Positions 37,275 to 49,700 of a DNA stretch of 64,000 nucleotides are shown piece after piece. The position numbers were made by a program, and so were the translations under genes. The DNA is from Laetiporus sulphureus 93-53. Its lineage: Eukaryota; Basidiomycota; Agaricomycetes; Polyporales; Laetiporaceae. Where the stretch lies: contig NW_024468518.1 of the NCBI RefSeq assembly GCF_001632365.1, positions 411,576-475,575 on the forward strand. The letters run 5' to 3'. Each line of letters opens with the position of its first letter. Within the stretch, counting starts at the first letter, position 1. Below the pieces are notes generated by a model, which did not search any database, was not told the DNA's origin, and saw only the letters and a list, made by a program, of their open reading frames with translations.

Positions 37275-37917
37275 TAACTTATATGCTGTGCTGTTCGCTT
37301 ACTTCCTTCACGCTCCGCGATCCTCGATTCCCATTCGGAACAGTCTTGTTAGATCGATCATCCATTCATTCGATTCGATACAAACGACTGCATTCGAGCA
37401 CAGAGTCCTGTAACAATCTTCATTTCTGTTTCCGTATGCGGAGTGCATGTACGTAGTACTGCGTATCTGCGGCCCTCGGATACCTTCGGAATTAGTACTA
37501 ATAAGATAGAAACGAAGGGTGAAGCTGGAACCAAGAAGGCGAACAGAACACAGGAGACGAGAACTATCCGCATGCGAGCGTAAGAGAGCAATGCAAAAGA
37601 CTAAGCAATGAGAGGAACGGAGAGTTAGAGATACAGGTGATACATAGTGAGAAACCGGCAGGAGGACAGAGGTGTGAGGGGCGGATACATTTAGGGCTGG
37701 CCCGTGGGAGCGCGACGTGTTAATGATACACTGACGTGTCCCATCCAACTCCCTCTCTACGCACCCTGGTCCGGCAGGCATCAATTGGCCAAAGGAACCG
37801 TAATCGATACAAAGTTGATACACCAACGCAAGGCGGAATACGAAGGATGAGCCGTGATTGATGAAGCGCCCGGCATGCCAGATACATCGGCGCATGACGT
37901 GGTGATGGCCACAAGGG
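37275..37917. other. Convergent 3' region, GET3 and bZIP gene
   Basis: Both neighbours end here. Open frames of up to 300 codons on the minus strand in this area run on from the bZIP gene's final intron and exon in the wrong frame and are shadows. Nothing else was recognised. Confidence 0.5.
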
Positions 37918-39868
37918 CTACTGCTTGCCCTGCTGTTGCCTCTTGGCGGCGAGCGTCTCAATGATGTGGTGTACACCCTGAGGCTCAAGCACGACCTTCG
38001 TCCCGTCACATCTTGCCTTGCTCGTGAATTCTGAGCAAAGCTCATTGATATCAACATCCTATGAGATTGAACGAGATGAGCCACCAAACGACACAACTTC
38101 GAGAGGAAATGGCACGCACCTTGAATTGAGGATTGCTCGTGATGCTCCGCCACGCAGTGAGCACTTCGACGTTCTTGTCGCTCTTCTCCGTCGGTGGGAA
38201 CGAGCTCCCCTTGCACATGATCATCGGACCGCCACTCTCATCCGCATGCTTGCGCAAGAAGGGCGCAATAGGCATGTCGCATTGTGTGAAGGACGAGCTG
38301 CCCTCCTTCTGAATGTGCTTCGCCAGCTCCTCCTTCGTCTTCGGACACTGGTTGGTACCCGTGCAATCTCCGCCATTGCCAGGACTTGATAATGAGGACG
38401 ATGATGGTGATGACGACGATGTTGAGCGGAAACTCGCGTGTGAGACGGGACTTATCGAGCTCGGTGGGCTCTTCAGCAGCGCATTGAAATCCACGCCATT
38501 CTGTGGGCCAATATAGTTTCCACCGAACAATTGGTCCAACCCGCTCGACTCGTCCGGTGGTGTCCAATCACTAAACGAGCCGACATCAAAGTTATTGAAA
38601 TAGTTTGTGTTTTGTCCATTGCCGTTCTGTGCGTTGCCATTCTGCCCATTCCCGTTCCCGGTGATGGACTTGGCTGACGAGTCGTACGGAGATGGCTCAG
38701 CGAACGACATGAACATGGGGTTGGCCGCGATTGTCTTGTACTGACAATGTGGCTGACCAAAGCCAAAGTCCATGTTCATCGCCCCCTCTGTCGCCGTAGG
38801 TTCTTCCGGCACGTTCAACATGTTCGGATCGAACGAGATGAGCGAGTTGAAGTTGAGTGGTGGATGCGGCTGCGGCGGTGATATGGGCGCTCTGCTCGGT
38901 CCAGCTCCAGGTGATGCAAAGTTGAACGATTGCGGCGGGTTGCCATTGGTGGTACCAAAGCCCCCGTTGCCCATATTGGACCCATTGTCTCGAGGCACCG
39001 AGAACGTAAACGCTGCTTGCTTCAGCATCATGTTCTCATTCTGAAGTCGAGACAGTAGGTCACGGAGGTTCTCGTTCTCCGACTCGGTCATTTGGTTTTT
39101 TGCCTCGAGGGCAGCGACTTTGTCCTCGAGCTGACAGGCTAAAGGTCAAGCAACAATGGTGCACAGAACTCGGGACACACGCACATCCTTGACGTGTTTC
39201 TCCTTACGCTCTCTAAACGCCCTTTGGGCGGCACGGTTCTGCTCCTTACGTTTCAACAGACGGGTCTCATCCTGACATTTCACGCCAAACTTAGATTACT
39301 AACACGACTGGTGAAGGAGAATGTGACGCACTTGCGAAGGGTTTCCAGTGGACTTACGACGAGAGCTCGTCATCTTCTTATTGTGAGCTGCAGAGGCTAC
39401 ATCACCGCAGCGATGAGTACCGGAGAAACAGTCAACCGACAGTAAGTATGACGTACGAGAAGGGGTGGTTGTATGCTGATTCTTATGCGACGGTTCATCA
39501 ACCATACTATCGTGGCTTGCTTTACGCTTGAGTCCCGGATCCTCCGGCTCCACGCTGGTGGACGCAGACGTCGAATTGTTGAACACCCCTGACTCTGGCC
39601 TCGAAGGGCTATGTTCATGGTTGATACTTGGAGGACTGGGGCTGCTGTCGCTGGAAGGGGGAGTAGGATTCGGTATTGGGAAACGACTGAGGTTTTGGGG
39701 ATCAACGACCTCGGGAATGCCATCAAAGTGGCTGATGTTGTTGTTGCCCACGGCGCTGGGGAATTGCTTCTCCAGGAACGCAAGGAAATCGTCATCCGGC
39801 AGCGCAGAAAACGTGTTTGGCTGCTGCGAGAGATCCCAAAACTGCTGCACTCCACCGAAAGGATCCAT
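37918..39868 (-). CDS. Yap1/AP-1-like bZIP transcription factor
   Basis: The N-terminus (MDPFGGVQQFWDLSQ) is followed by a Ser/Pro-rich segment. The bZIP basic region, built across two introns, is LLKRKEQNRAAQRAFRERK; the QNRAAQRAFR core is the Yap/Pap1 type. The leucine zipper runs KDLEDKVAALEAK to NLRDLLSRLQNENMML. A PAP1-like region contains an NG/NGQ repeat (38620-38680) and FNALLKSPPSSISPVS. The C-terminal Cys-rich domain has QCPKTKEELAKHI, TQCDMPIAPFL, MCKGSSFPP and, after the last intron, INELCSEFTSKARCDG. In Yap1, disulphides between Cys-rich domains hide the nuclear export signal under oxidative stress, so a redox-controlled activator of antioxidant and detoxification genes is inferred. 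The protein ends LAAKRQQGKQ. Confidence 0.93.
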
Positions 39869-40598
39869 GATCTGCTGGGATTACTGAGATAGCTGCGTGC
39901 GTCAGGTGAGAGGTGGTCCGATCAAGCCCTGTGCCGGGGCAGGATTTGCAGTGCTGAGCAAGACGATGTGATATAATACGGGTCGGGATTTGTCAAAGAC
40001 GATGGCAAGCAGACGATGCCGTCGAGAGAGCGTGGAGGACGTGGGCGGCGTTGGTCTCAGAGATGGCCGTGAGGATGGGATGGAGGGAACGGTGGGTTAG
40101 ACGGGCGGCCATTGCCGAGGAGAACTCAAGTCAGCTGCACTCCGCTCAGCCTCCGCCTGCCTCCGGCCAACAGCCTTCGAGCCGGAGTTTGAACTGGACG
40201 GCACGCGCCACATTGATCTGCTGACCAATGCATCCCGCCGCCGCTCACGCTTCCGAGCCCAAGGTTGCCGCATGACTCGCTTGTGCATCGGAGCCCTGCC
40301 GCCTCATACGCGTCCCTCTGCCGATTTTCTTTCAATCCACTCAAAATCTACCTGCATCGCTTCTCTGAGCGAGAGTTTACGGAGAGGCACTAGGCTTTGA
40401 TATATCCTCGCGGTTTCTGTGCTTCTTCTGAAGAGTCTCCGTCCCCCGGCATCCAGATCGTGCCAGAAGCATCTGCCGACAGGCCCGAGCTTCCCCAGCT
40501 GTAGCTTCTGACAACCTCATGATCTGCAATGCACCACAGTGTGAGCGCGCGAAGGCACTGCATGCGACGTCGGCCTTTTTGTCCGCATAGGATCATTT
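39869..40598. other. Upstream region of the bZIP gene
   Basis: Probable promoter and 5' leader of the bZIP gene, with only short open frames. Confidence 0.4.
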
Positions 40599-41109
40599 AT
40601 GCGGCGTTCCAGCCAATTTATCCGTGGGGTGAGTACGCTCGACCGTATACATCCATATGTGGCCGGACGAATGGGCCACATCATCCAAGTTCTAGCCTTG
40701 CACTGCACAGGTGGATGGATTGGGATAACTGTTCCCTTGATCGTGCGTGGCGTGGATTCCGCGCTTCTTGTTCGTGAGCTCTATGAGGTTGCGGCGTATT
40801 CGGCTGCAGTCTATATGGCATGTGCACGAGGTATCGAAGGTGGCTTTATCCTTGAACCTGATCCAGACATGGTCGTGATTCCCGGTTGTGCTGCGCCCTC
40901 AAAATGCTGACCGCGAAACCTTTGGTGCCTTCGTTGTACCTTTCATCCACCAGGGTAGATTGGACCCTGTCGATGGCAAATTCGAGCGGGAGAAGCCCAT
41001 TCAAGCGCATAGCAGCAGGTCTTTTTCCTATGGACAAAATCGCCGCTTCTTTGTCCGCACGCTAACCGAAGATGCCGACCTGCAGCTGAAATGGTCTTGT
41101 TTTGTATGA
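40599..41109 (+). pseudogene. Possible frameshifted open frame, family unknown
   Basis: One frame reads ITVPLIVRGVDSALLVRELY, then EVAAYSAAVYMACARGIEGG and FILEPDPDMVVIPG before stopping at about 40910. A second frame, shifted by one base, opens at the same place: VVLRPQNADRETFGAFVVPF, IHQGRLDPVDGKFEREKPI and RRFFVRTLTEDADLQLKW, stopping at 41109. Both have protein-like composition and fit end to end, as a single-base frameshift would produce. I recognise no domain, see no splice pair that would repair it, and cannot exclude chance. Confidence 0.25.
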
Positions 41110-43733
41110 CGCAATGGCTTGTTTGCTCGCGATAGGAGACAGCCCCGGTGATCCTGAGGCCTACGGCGGCAAAGGCATAGACCCGCGCTAGCGAAACGTG
41201 GCACCAACTAGCCATGAATCTGTCGGCGCCAATCTGCCTCGCCCCTTGCGATCAGCGGGGCCCGGCGGCGTGATCGCGGGCGGAGGCGGGCCGAATTGTG
41301 CGGGTGCTTTGATCCGCATTTCGCCGTCCCCGAACCGCCCGCCCTTTCCATTTCTGGAGTCAGGCCCGTCGATGCCCGCCTGCGACAGTCCCGCCCATCA
41401 ATCACAAAAACATCAGCCCTGAGCTGAGCTGATTGCGGTTGCATTTCATCACCGAATAATGCAGCACCGAATCTTTCTGCCACTCCGATGCACGTTTTAC
41501 GCTATCAATGATCTTCGATGGCGATGTTTTTCCGACACCAATCGGAACATGTTGCTGCTGTCATACGCCATACGCTTTCCAGACCTTTCGTCCCCGAAGA
41601 ACGAGGGCGCGCTGCCACTGATACATAATGCCGTTGTCCGATGGCAGATTCTTTTTTTCGAACAACCTGTCTTTAGGCCAGCGCGATCCTGGTGGCCCGG
41701 ACCTTGAATCAACATCGGCTCTGCGATGCGAAATGTGCCCTGGTGCGATGTCAAATACTTCCCTGCATAAGAAGCTCCAGGCAGCTGGGTTCCATACCAG
41801 AGTCACTAAGAACTCTTTGAATTTGACTATCGCATGTATTCGTCTTGTGTGTTCTAGCCATCTACCGACGACGCGGCGAAGCATTGCCAGCCTGACGTAG
41901 GAACAGGCGATGCGCGCGCTGGTCCATAACACGTTGTGGCCGAAATGTTTGCCCTAATTTCAGGGTTGATCCGCAGCAGAATGGGCCGTAGACGACCAAG
42001 CTCGATCGTGGAGTCAACCACCAAATCGTTTGTCCCTATGATATTTTCATCGAGCTTTTTCTATGTTCGATGTGCATTCTAGATCATCCATTTGACGCTG
42101 TTGTGTCTCTGCTAGCGTCCGGCGCGTCTATGGGGCCACCGGATGAACCTATGCGGAGCAACTTTGCCTTTCTGCGACTTCATCTTATAGGCTTCCTGTG
42201 TGGTTACCGGCAAGCTGAAGGAGCCCATCCTAATACGCGATGAAAGCTATCGAGCACATCTGTTCAAGAAGACAGGCGCATACGTGTTCAACTCCCACCC
42301 AGAAGCAACCTCTCGTCTCCGTCATGACTCGTGAGTTTCTTTGCTTCTCCATCTATACTGGCCTCCATTCCACTGCAGGCGACAAGCCGATACACGGACG
42401 CATCGAGCGATTCCTTGGATTCTTAAAATTGCAAGGGTGGTTCGTTCACACTCTCCGATAGGTTCTTCACTGCTAAACACACAGCGTTTCATATCCACGC
42501 GTCATGCATTCTTGGTGGCCCCTACATCGCGCCAATCTTGACCATGGCGTTTGGACTGCCCTCGGAGCGCTTAGCTGCACAGCACCGGATTCCAGTCGGG
42601 AGCAAAAGGAAAGGGATCTGTAGAATGGCGCTGCGCGCACCACCCAGGCGCCATTTAGGAGGGCACAACGCGTTGGGGCTGTGTCTGCCCCTATAGGTCG
42701 GTGTCCCTGTTCAAAGTTCAGACGTACGTGTCATCGAGGAAAACGGATAACTCCGCGGACGTCGTCGACACCCGGGCCCTGCTTCGACGACGGCGCCGGA
42801 ACTGTTCAGGGGCCGCCGCAGTTCTAAACCTCAATACAATACAGTTCATTTCACCTTCACCCCATTCATTCATCGCCTAGCGAGGCAATAGAAACGCCGC
42901 TGATTGCACCGCGCTTCACGTATGAGTGTCAAGGCACTGGGCGTGCACGTCCGCGTTTGCCTGCCATATCTTTCATGTCCGCGCGTCCCAGTCCCTGCCT
43001 CTCGAAAAGGTCCTAGGGACGCTTTAAGCTGCGTTCCTTGCCGCCGGCGTGGCCCTGCAAGAATTGCTTCCGCCTATACCCCCGGCTCTCCTAAGCGCTC
43101 CACGGATGGGCGTTGCGCCGTGCTCTCGAGCCAGTTACTTCCGAAGGAGAGGCGTCTCCCCCTGGGCGGGGCTTACATCATGAGGTGTGTGTTGTTGATA
43201 CCTGTGCTATGGACATCGAATCTCCTGGCAGGGTGCGGTGTATGAGGTCAAAAGCCGATTGCTACTTCTCCGAGCAGTGTCTGGCTACTTGACGGTGCCG
43301 GACGCAGTAGCATATGGAGGAAGAGTAGACTAGGATTGGGCAACTAGATAGCAGACGTAGGACGTCCGGTCTGGAAAGACGGGCGTTTCGAATTGTGGCG
43401 TTTGGTACTACCGTTCTATGAATAAAATCCGAGGCATCCACTGGTGTCGTCTCTATGGCGCGATTCAACTGACTCGAGCGTGTCGTTGATGGTCTATTCG
43501 ACGATCATCTTTTCACTGCCTACCCCAACGTGGAGCGATTCATGCAACAGTATACGAGCTAGTCTACGTTAACGTTCAACGTTCAACACTCAGGGTGCAC
43601 CAGTCTAAGATCCGACGCCGTCGGAATACCCTTCAGCATACAGGTGACGACTGTCCACGTAACATCACAGCATGATCTTGCGCACGATTTGTCATGAAAG
43701 GGCCTCCTGGAAAAATGACTGAATTGGACTTGA
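41110..43733. other. Gene-poor tract
   Basis: No supported gene in 2.6 kb. A GC-rich patch lies at about 41240-41350. A minus-strand frame of 123 codons at 41561-41932 and a plus-strand frame of 113 codons at 42904-43245 have no recognisable domain or exon partners. The right end is the 3' flank of the Erf4 gene. Confidence 0.45.
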
Positions 43734-45358
43734 TCAAGAGGAGAAAGAACGTGTTTCACGTCTGTGATGATGATATACACGTTCGAGCAGAGGCTGGCTA
43801 GATGACACAGTGATTACGTGAAATTGCAATAATATTGGGGATATCTCGACTGAAGGTATGTTTGGTTGCGATGCAGATGTCCACGGACCGTGAAAGAGAA
43901 ACAAAATCCGGTAATAAAGAGACGAAATGAGCGACTGGGAGAGATGCAGATAGGAGTTGTACATGGTGGCCGCATGGAAAGGATCACTGTGAATGGGTTT
44001 TGTTAGAGTGGCTCGCAAGCGAGAGACGAAGGCGGCACCGACATAATACTCGATCTCAAGCTGAGGATGCATGCATATAGTCAGTGCCCGATGCACAGAT
44101 GAGCGTGCATGGCACGTAGAGCCACTCACAAATAAGAAGGCCACCTTGCGCGGCCAGAGGATGTTCAACCCGACCGGATTATACATTTGCACATTGAGAT
44201 CCTCGATCAGATGCTGCAGGCGTAGCATTTCCTGCCACGCGAGAAGCACGAGCAGCAAACGCGTCAGAGCCGGATTCGATGCCGATCCGCCGACCACCAT
44301 GCAACCTGTGGGTCCGGCGGTGTACAAACGCACGCACCTTCTCATAATGTGACGAGAACGCCAGCCGCGATAGCTGAAGCGTGAAGAACGAGAGCGCATT
44401 ATCGACGAAGGAATGGCGCAGACTATGTGCGGAGATGAGCAGCTCGTTGATGGAGTTTATCGTCTCGAGGAACTGTGTCGGTGTTAACTGCTTCCGACCA
44501 TTCAGTCGGCGGTCATGAATGTATAAGTTTGGCGTCGGACAATAGAATGAAAGAAGCAGAGACTGACCCGACCCTCGAACTCTAGAGGATACACCGGAGC
44601 AAACTGTGGTAGCTCCCCTCCTGAGAAGTCCCTCTCAATCCGTACTATCTCCCGAGGATGGTGTATCCCAATCTGCCCAATAGGTGGTGTTCCAAAAGCT
44701 GCATCTGGCGGCGGAGGTGCAAAGTAGTATGATGAACGGGGTATCAGAGGTCGTGACGGCCTGAAGAAGGTAGTCAGGTTAGTCTCCAGGAGTACACAAG
44801 CTGCAAGACATGAACGCACGAGAGTTTTGTACCACGGTAGTTTTGTGCATTCTGGGTATCCGACGAGCCATACGATGCTCCTTGACCGCTGGACGTTGGC
44901 GGGCTGATCTGCTCCCAAATGGGCGGCGATGGTGGGTTCCCTCGCAGCGGATGGTCGTGCGCTTCAAGTGGCGACTTCTGCGATGGCTCACCTCGTCCGG
45001 ACGGCGATGTCGAGGTAACCGTGCCCAGGTCGTCCTCGGACCACGAAACGATATCCATCTCCCCTGGGGAACCATCCTCATCCTCTGTCGGCGACCAGTG
45101 AGAGTGACGATCGCGAAGCGTAAGTGGCGAACTCGGAGGAGACATGTCGGGCAGAGCGACTTTCATGCCCACCATCGCTATTTTCTGCGCCGCCTCAGCT
45201 CTCGCAGGCGCTGCCTGAGAACTCGAGCTCGCGCTAGGACTTTCATGTCCACTATTGCTTCCCTCCGCAGCTACTTCGTGTGGTGGCTCGTGAGATGGCT
45301 CCGAGGGGCCCGCTTGTGACGGTACGGAGGTCGATCGCTGCGGCACGTCCGAGGTCAT
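43734..45358 (-). CDS. Erf4/Golgin-A7 family subunit of palmitoyltransferase
   Basis: A Ser/Pro/Glu-rich N-terminal region (MTSDVPQRSTSVPSQAG) leads to the conserved Erf4 domain: EIVRIERDFSGGELPQFAP, VYPLEFEGR, then FLETINSINELLISAHSLRH, SFVDNALSFFTLQLSRL, LQHLIEDLNVQMYNPVGLNI and LWPRKVAFLFLEIEYY. These exons are separated by short introns. Erf4 partners the DHHC enzyme Erf2 at the ER or Golgi and stabilises it for palmitoylation of Ras and other proteins. The 3' end is uncertain: after LEIEYY the frame stays open for some 90 codons to a stop at 43734-43736, with unremarkable sequence, whereas relatives usually end soon after this motif. A further unseen intron near 44030 is possible. Confidence 0.85.
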
Positions 45359-46774
45359 CGTATCCGAGAATGCAGCGCAGGTGCGGCAAAGAAAAAAGAA
45401 ATCGGGTAGACGTGTCCGGGAAAATGAAGGAAGATATAATGAAATGGCACGGTCAGAACTGTCTCATCGAGTATGCTGTTGCGATCAGGCAGAATGAGGC
45501 GGTCTCCACTCCGCCACCGCCAACATCGCACTGCCGCGGAGCCTAATTTATGCAGCTGGCAACGCGACCAGAGCAGCCTCCAAACGTCTCTCCTCTCTCC
45601 GTGTTGCTGGCAGCTTCCGTGCAGACATACGCTTCGACATACAGAACTCTGAAGAATCAACCCCGAAAGCCACGGGGATTACAGATTGTATACTTCATTC
45701 GTCGAGGCTATCACCCGATAATGAGCACGCCTATTCGTCGTGTTTCGCTCGTCCTCTTCCGCACGCATTGCATCAAGCACGTTTCGCTTCTCTGAGTTGC
45801 AATTCGACGCCTAGGATCCAATGGGCAAGACATCTGACGAGCTATTTGGGCGAGCGACGACGCAGCGACGCACAGCAGGAAGCCTTGCGTCTTTGTGAGA
45901 GGGCTCGCGGTGAATATTGGTGAGTATATGCGCATCATCCTCCTCATAATAATCACAAGCGATCAGTTGCGAGGTTCTCAAGGAGACGTATGTTATCCCA
46001 CGTTCATGGTTCTGAGAGGCGTGGCATAGGTGAGTTCATCCCAGCTTGGAAAGTTCTCTCATGCTTGGGAGGGATATCGTAAAGCAGTAGCAGCTTGGGA
46101 AGGCATTTTTGGCTCTACAAATGGGCCTCGCCTGCATTCACAGACTGGCCGCGGTGCGTCGGGATGCATACTGCCCGCTTCTCAGACCAGCGATTGCTCG
46201 TGCAACATTTGCACTCCGTCGGCTTCACGAGTGCCCGAAACCTGACAAAGACGGGTCACCCGATGGAACACGTTTAGAACCAGTGGGTACGTGGAAATTC
46301 GCTCACGAGAAATTTGAGACAGTTGTCTTGGCATTACCATGTCTCCTTCATGGTCTCACAGATCCAGCATGGAAGCCACGAGCGAGATTTTCCTCGACGA
46401 TGATTAGCAAGCTCTACCATGACGACTGGTCGCATGAATGCTCAGAGATGTCCACAACTGATCGAATATACCCTCATCCAGAGAGGCGAAAATAAGCATA
46501 CTTTTGTTTCATAATAACCGAGACATAGTGTACATGACTACTGGCTACTATATTCGATGTTTTAGATACACGATGCAATCATAGCGAGAGCGAGTCATGT
46601 CTGGTCATCAAAAGGTCGTTCACATGTTCTGAGAGGCTGGCACAACGAGGAGGAGAACGAGAACGAGAAATGCGACTATACTCGAAGATGAGAAAAATTG
46701 TAAACGTACGTACTATTCGATGCTAGCTCCTACTCCAATCGGGTATGTATGGCTACAGGACTCGAACATATCGT
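45359..46774. other. Intergenic, with an ATG-less 141-codon open frame
   Basis: The stretch between the Erf4 start and the Cyc8 end holds no assignable gene. A plus-strand frame runs without a stop from 45498 to 45923 but has no ATG. It includes RAASKRLSSLRVAGSFRADI and IQWARHLTSYLGERRRSDA, and ends LRLCERARGEYW at a GTGAGT donor-like site. Further right, FSHAWEGYRKAVAAWEGIF and LALPCLLHGLTDPAWKPRA are open in other frames. Whether this is one spliced gene is unclear. Confidence 0.3.
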
Positions 46775-49700
46775 CTATTGACTGGGCCGACCATGACTGG
46801 ACGCAGGCGACGGCGTGCCCTTCGCAGCAACCCCGTTTCCGGGAGGAGAGCCCGACGCCGACCCAGGCTGGTGCCCGACTACCTCGCGCTTGTTCCGCAG
46901 CGGCGACGTCGAACGCGAGTGCATCCTTTCGTCGGTCGGAGAACCGCCCGCCGGAGCCGCACTAGTCGGAGGTGAACGCGCTATCGGAGGGAGCGACATT
47001 CCACCGTGGCCGGATAAACCTGCGGGGCGAGGGTGCGGCGGAAGCCTGGTAGGCAGCGGCGGACTCGGGTACGACGAAGCCTCCGGGTGTTGGCGGCCCT
47101 CTGGCGAGTGCGAGGTCGGTTGCTGGCGGAAGGGAATAGGAGACAGACGTGTCGGCGTGGGCGTCGGTCGTCCGCTCGATTGAGGAGAGACTCGTCGCAC
47201 ACTCCCGCTGCCCGTCCTTGAGCGCTTCAGTTCGACATTTTCGTCGAGGTTAGGACCTGGGCTTAGCGGACGCTTCGTACCAACAGGAGGCGAGCTGCGC
47301 GAGGACAATGACGAACGGCGGTGCAGAACCTGGAGAGACTGCTCGGGTGCGCGGCTTGCAGGTGCGCCGTTGGACAAAGAACCAGGGAAGGCTCGAGGCT
47401 CAGGCGCAGCACGCCGGAGATCCATGAGCAAATCGACACCCTCGTCGTAGTCCTCGTCGACGACCCTCGAGGGAGCATGCGCAGATCCCGTCGGCGAGGG
47501 CTGAACGGACCGTCCCGCAGAGCCTGAACCAGATCCGTTCGAGCTGGGCTCAGGGCTGCCGGAGCTCTTGCCACTCCTGTACATAGAAACCCCAGCAACA
47601 TATCCCGGAGTATCCGTCCGCGAAGGCTCCTCCTTCACGCGCTTGGCTGGTGCCCTCCGCTTGCGCTCCTTCTTCTGCTGGTCTGAGGCTGTTGCCGAGC
47701 CGGATCCCGATCCGGATGACTCGGAGTCCTTGTCCTTCGTGTTCCTCCGACTGCGATTCTTCTGGTCACCTGATCCTTCAGGGCTCTCTGATGTCCTCGT
47801 ATAGTCCAATGGCACCTGTGGGGGAGCATTCCGCACGCGCATCGACTCCGGTGAGCTGTACCTGCTCTCCCGTTGTTCCACAACCGGCTCACGCTCATAC
47901 TCCCTCGGAGGAGGCGGCGCCTCGCGAGCATCGAAACGCGGATCGTAGCGTCCCCTGGCCGCCTGTTCGTGCATCACTGGCGACCGTCCAGGTGCAACAG
48001 CCGGACCTGAAGGCATGCCCGTTCGGGCGTCCCAGTACTGGCGCGGGTACCCAGGGTGCGTGGACGGCGGCGACATGTTTGGACTACGTTCCCGTGGGCG
48101 CGGACTCGGACCCCGTTGCGGCATCGGGGGCGAGTGCGGGCTCCTGTACAACGCCTGCGGGTGCGTTGGGTATTCAGCACCCGGACGCCCTCGACGATCT
48201 CGCTCCCACTCGGGGTGTTCCATTGTAACAATGCGCCTATCCCAGCCTGGTTCGCGTTCACTCATGGGAGGCTCACGGGAGTAAGACGCAGGCGGAGGGG
48301 ATCGTCTGGTCATCGCGGTTTGTCCAGAGACAACAGGAGGTCGGGCTTCAGAGAAGGATCCACGGCCGTTTATCGCTGAATGCGGACGCATAGCATGAGG
48401 CGACGGCGAGGCCGACGCGGACGCGATGCGGTAGCGACCAGCAGGCGATTCGTGAGGGTGAGGCTGTGCATGAACAGACCCGCGCAGCGCATCGGGAGTC
48501 GGCTGATGTTGAGGGACAGGATGTTGCAAGAGGAGACTTTGTCCCGCCGGCCCTCGAGGACCATTCTCACGAACTTGCGGTGGGTACGGCCCTGACGGTT
48601 CGCGAGTATGCATAGGTGGACGCTCCTCCATCGGTGCAAGCGGGGTATGCGTAGGCGGATGTCTGCTTTCGTCGAGCACAACCGGCGGTGGCGGCCCGCC
48701 CCTGAAAGGTCCCGGTGACGAGCGACCAGAGTTTATCTGTTGCGTGGGCACAGGAAGAGATAGCTCTCCCGGTGGCCCACGAGAATCAGCGCGGAACAAC
48801 GGTGGTGGGCGAGGGCCGGCACCAGACAGAAGCATCGTCGATGGACCAACAAGACCGGGAGGCGGCATCATTGAGTTAGCGTATGCGGTAGGATGGACAT
48901 CTTGAGGTCCTGGCGCCGCAGGCAAAGCACTACCAGTGGCCTGCGCTGTCCTCAACAGTTGAAGACGCTGAGTGATAGCAGTGTTGCTCGGGTCGAGCTC
49001 CGCAGCACGTGCGTAAGCATCGATGGCATCCGAAATCTGATTGTTGCAGCTCTCGTACAGGCTCCCGAGATCAAACCAAACCTCCGATATGTATGGGTTG
49101 ATGCGAATGGCACGGGAGTATGCGTCAAGCGCATCACGGTATTGATTGATCTGGAAGTAGAGGACGCCGATGGAGCACCAGAAGGTGGGGTTGCGACCAT
49201 CACGGTACACCGCCTGCTGATACGCCTCATACGCCTTGTTATACTTCTGACCGGCCATGTACGCCCGGCCAAGCAGATACCAACTCTGCGCGTCAGTCGG
49301 ATCTATTAAATGACGTGAGCTTGGAGTAACATGACTATATGCGCGGCAACTAACCCGCTTCGAGACTCTTCGTCAAATACTGAATCGCAATCTCCTGGTT
49401 TTGGAATGACGAGCCGTCTTGATGATACAGCCAGCCGAGTTGCTGCAAAACTTTAGCATGACCCGGGTTGTCCATGACGACGCGTTCGTAAGCATCGCGG
49501 GCGTGTACATGCTAATACAATGTCAGCTACAATTGTGGAACAATGACATGAGAACAAGACATACGTCGCGCTGCTGCTCAAAGACATGGCCGATCTGGAA
49601 CCAGATGTCGGCGTGCGCAAGCGGGCTCGGTGGGTTGCGGAGTATGCGGTCAAAGCATTCGAGGCTCTCCGCGTATTTCCCTTGCTGTTTGTAGATGATG

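Noticed and set aside
37308..38216. 302-codon minus-strand frame over the 3' end of the bZIP gene
   Set aside because: Reads through the last bZIP exon in another frame and into the intergenic region; no domain.
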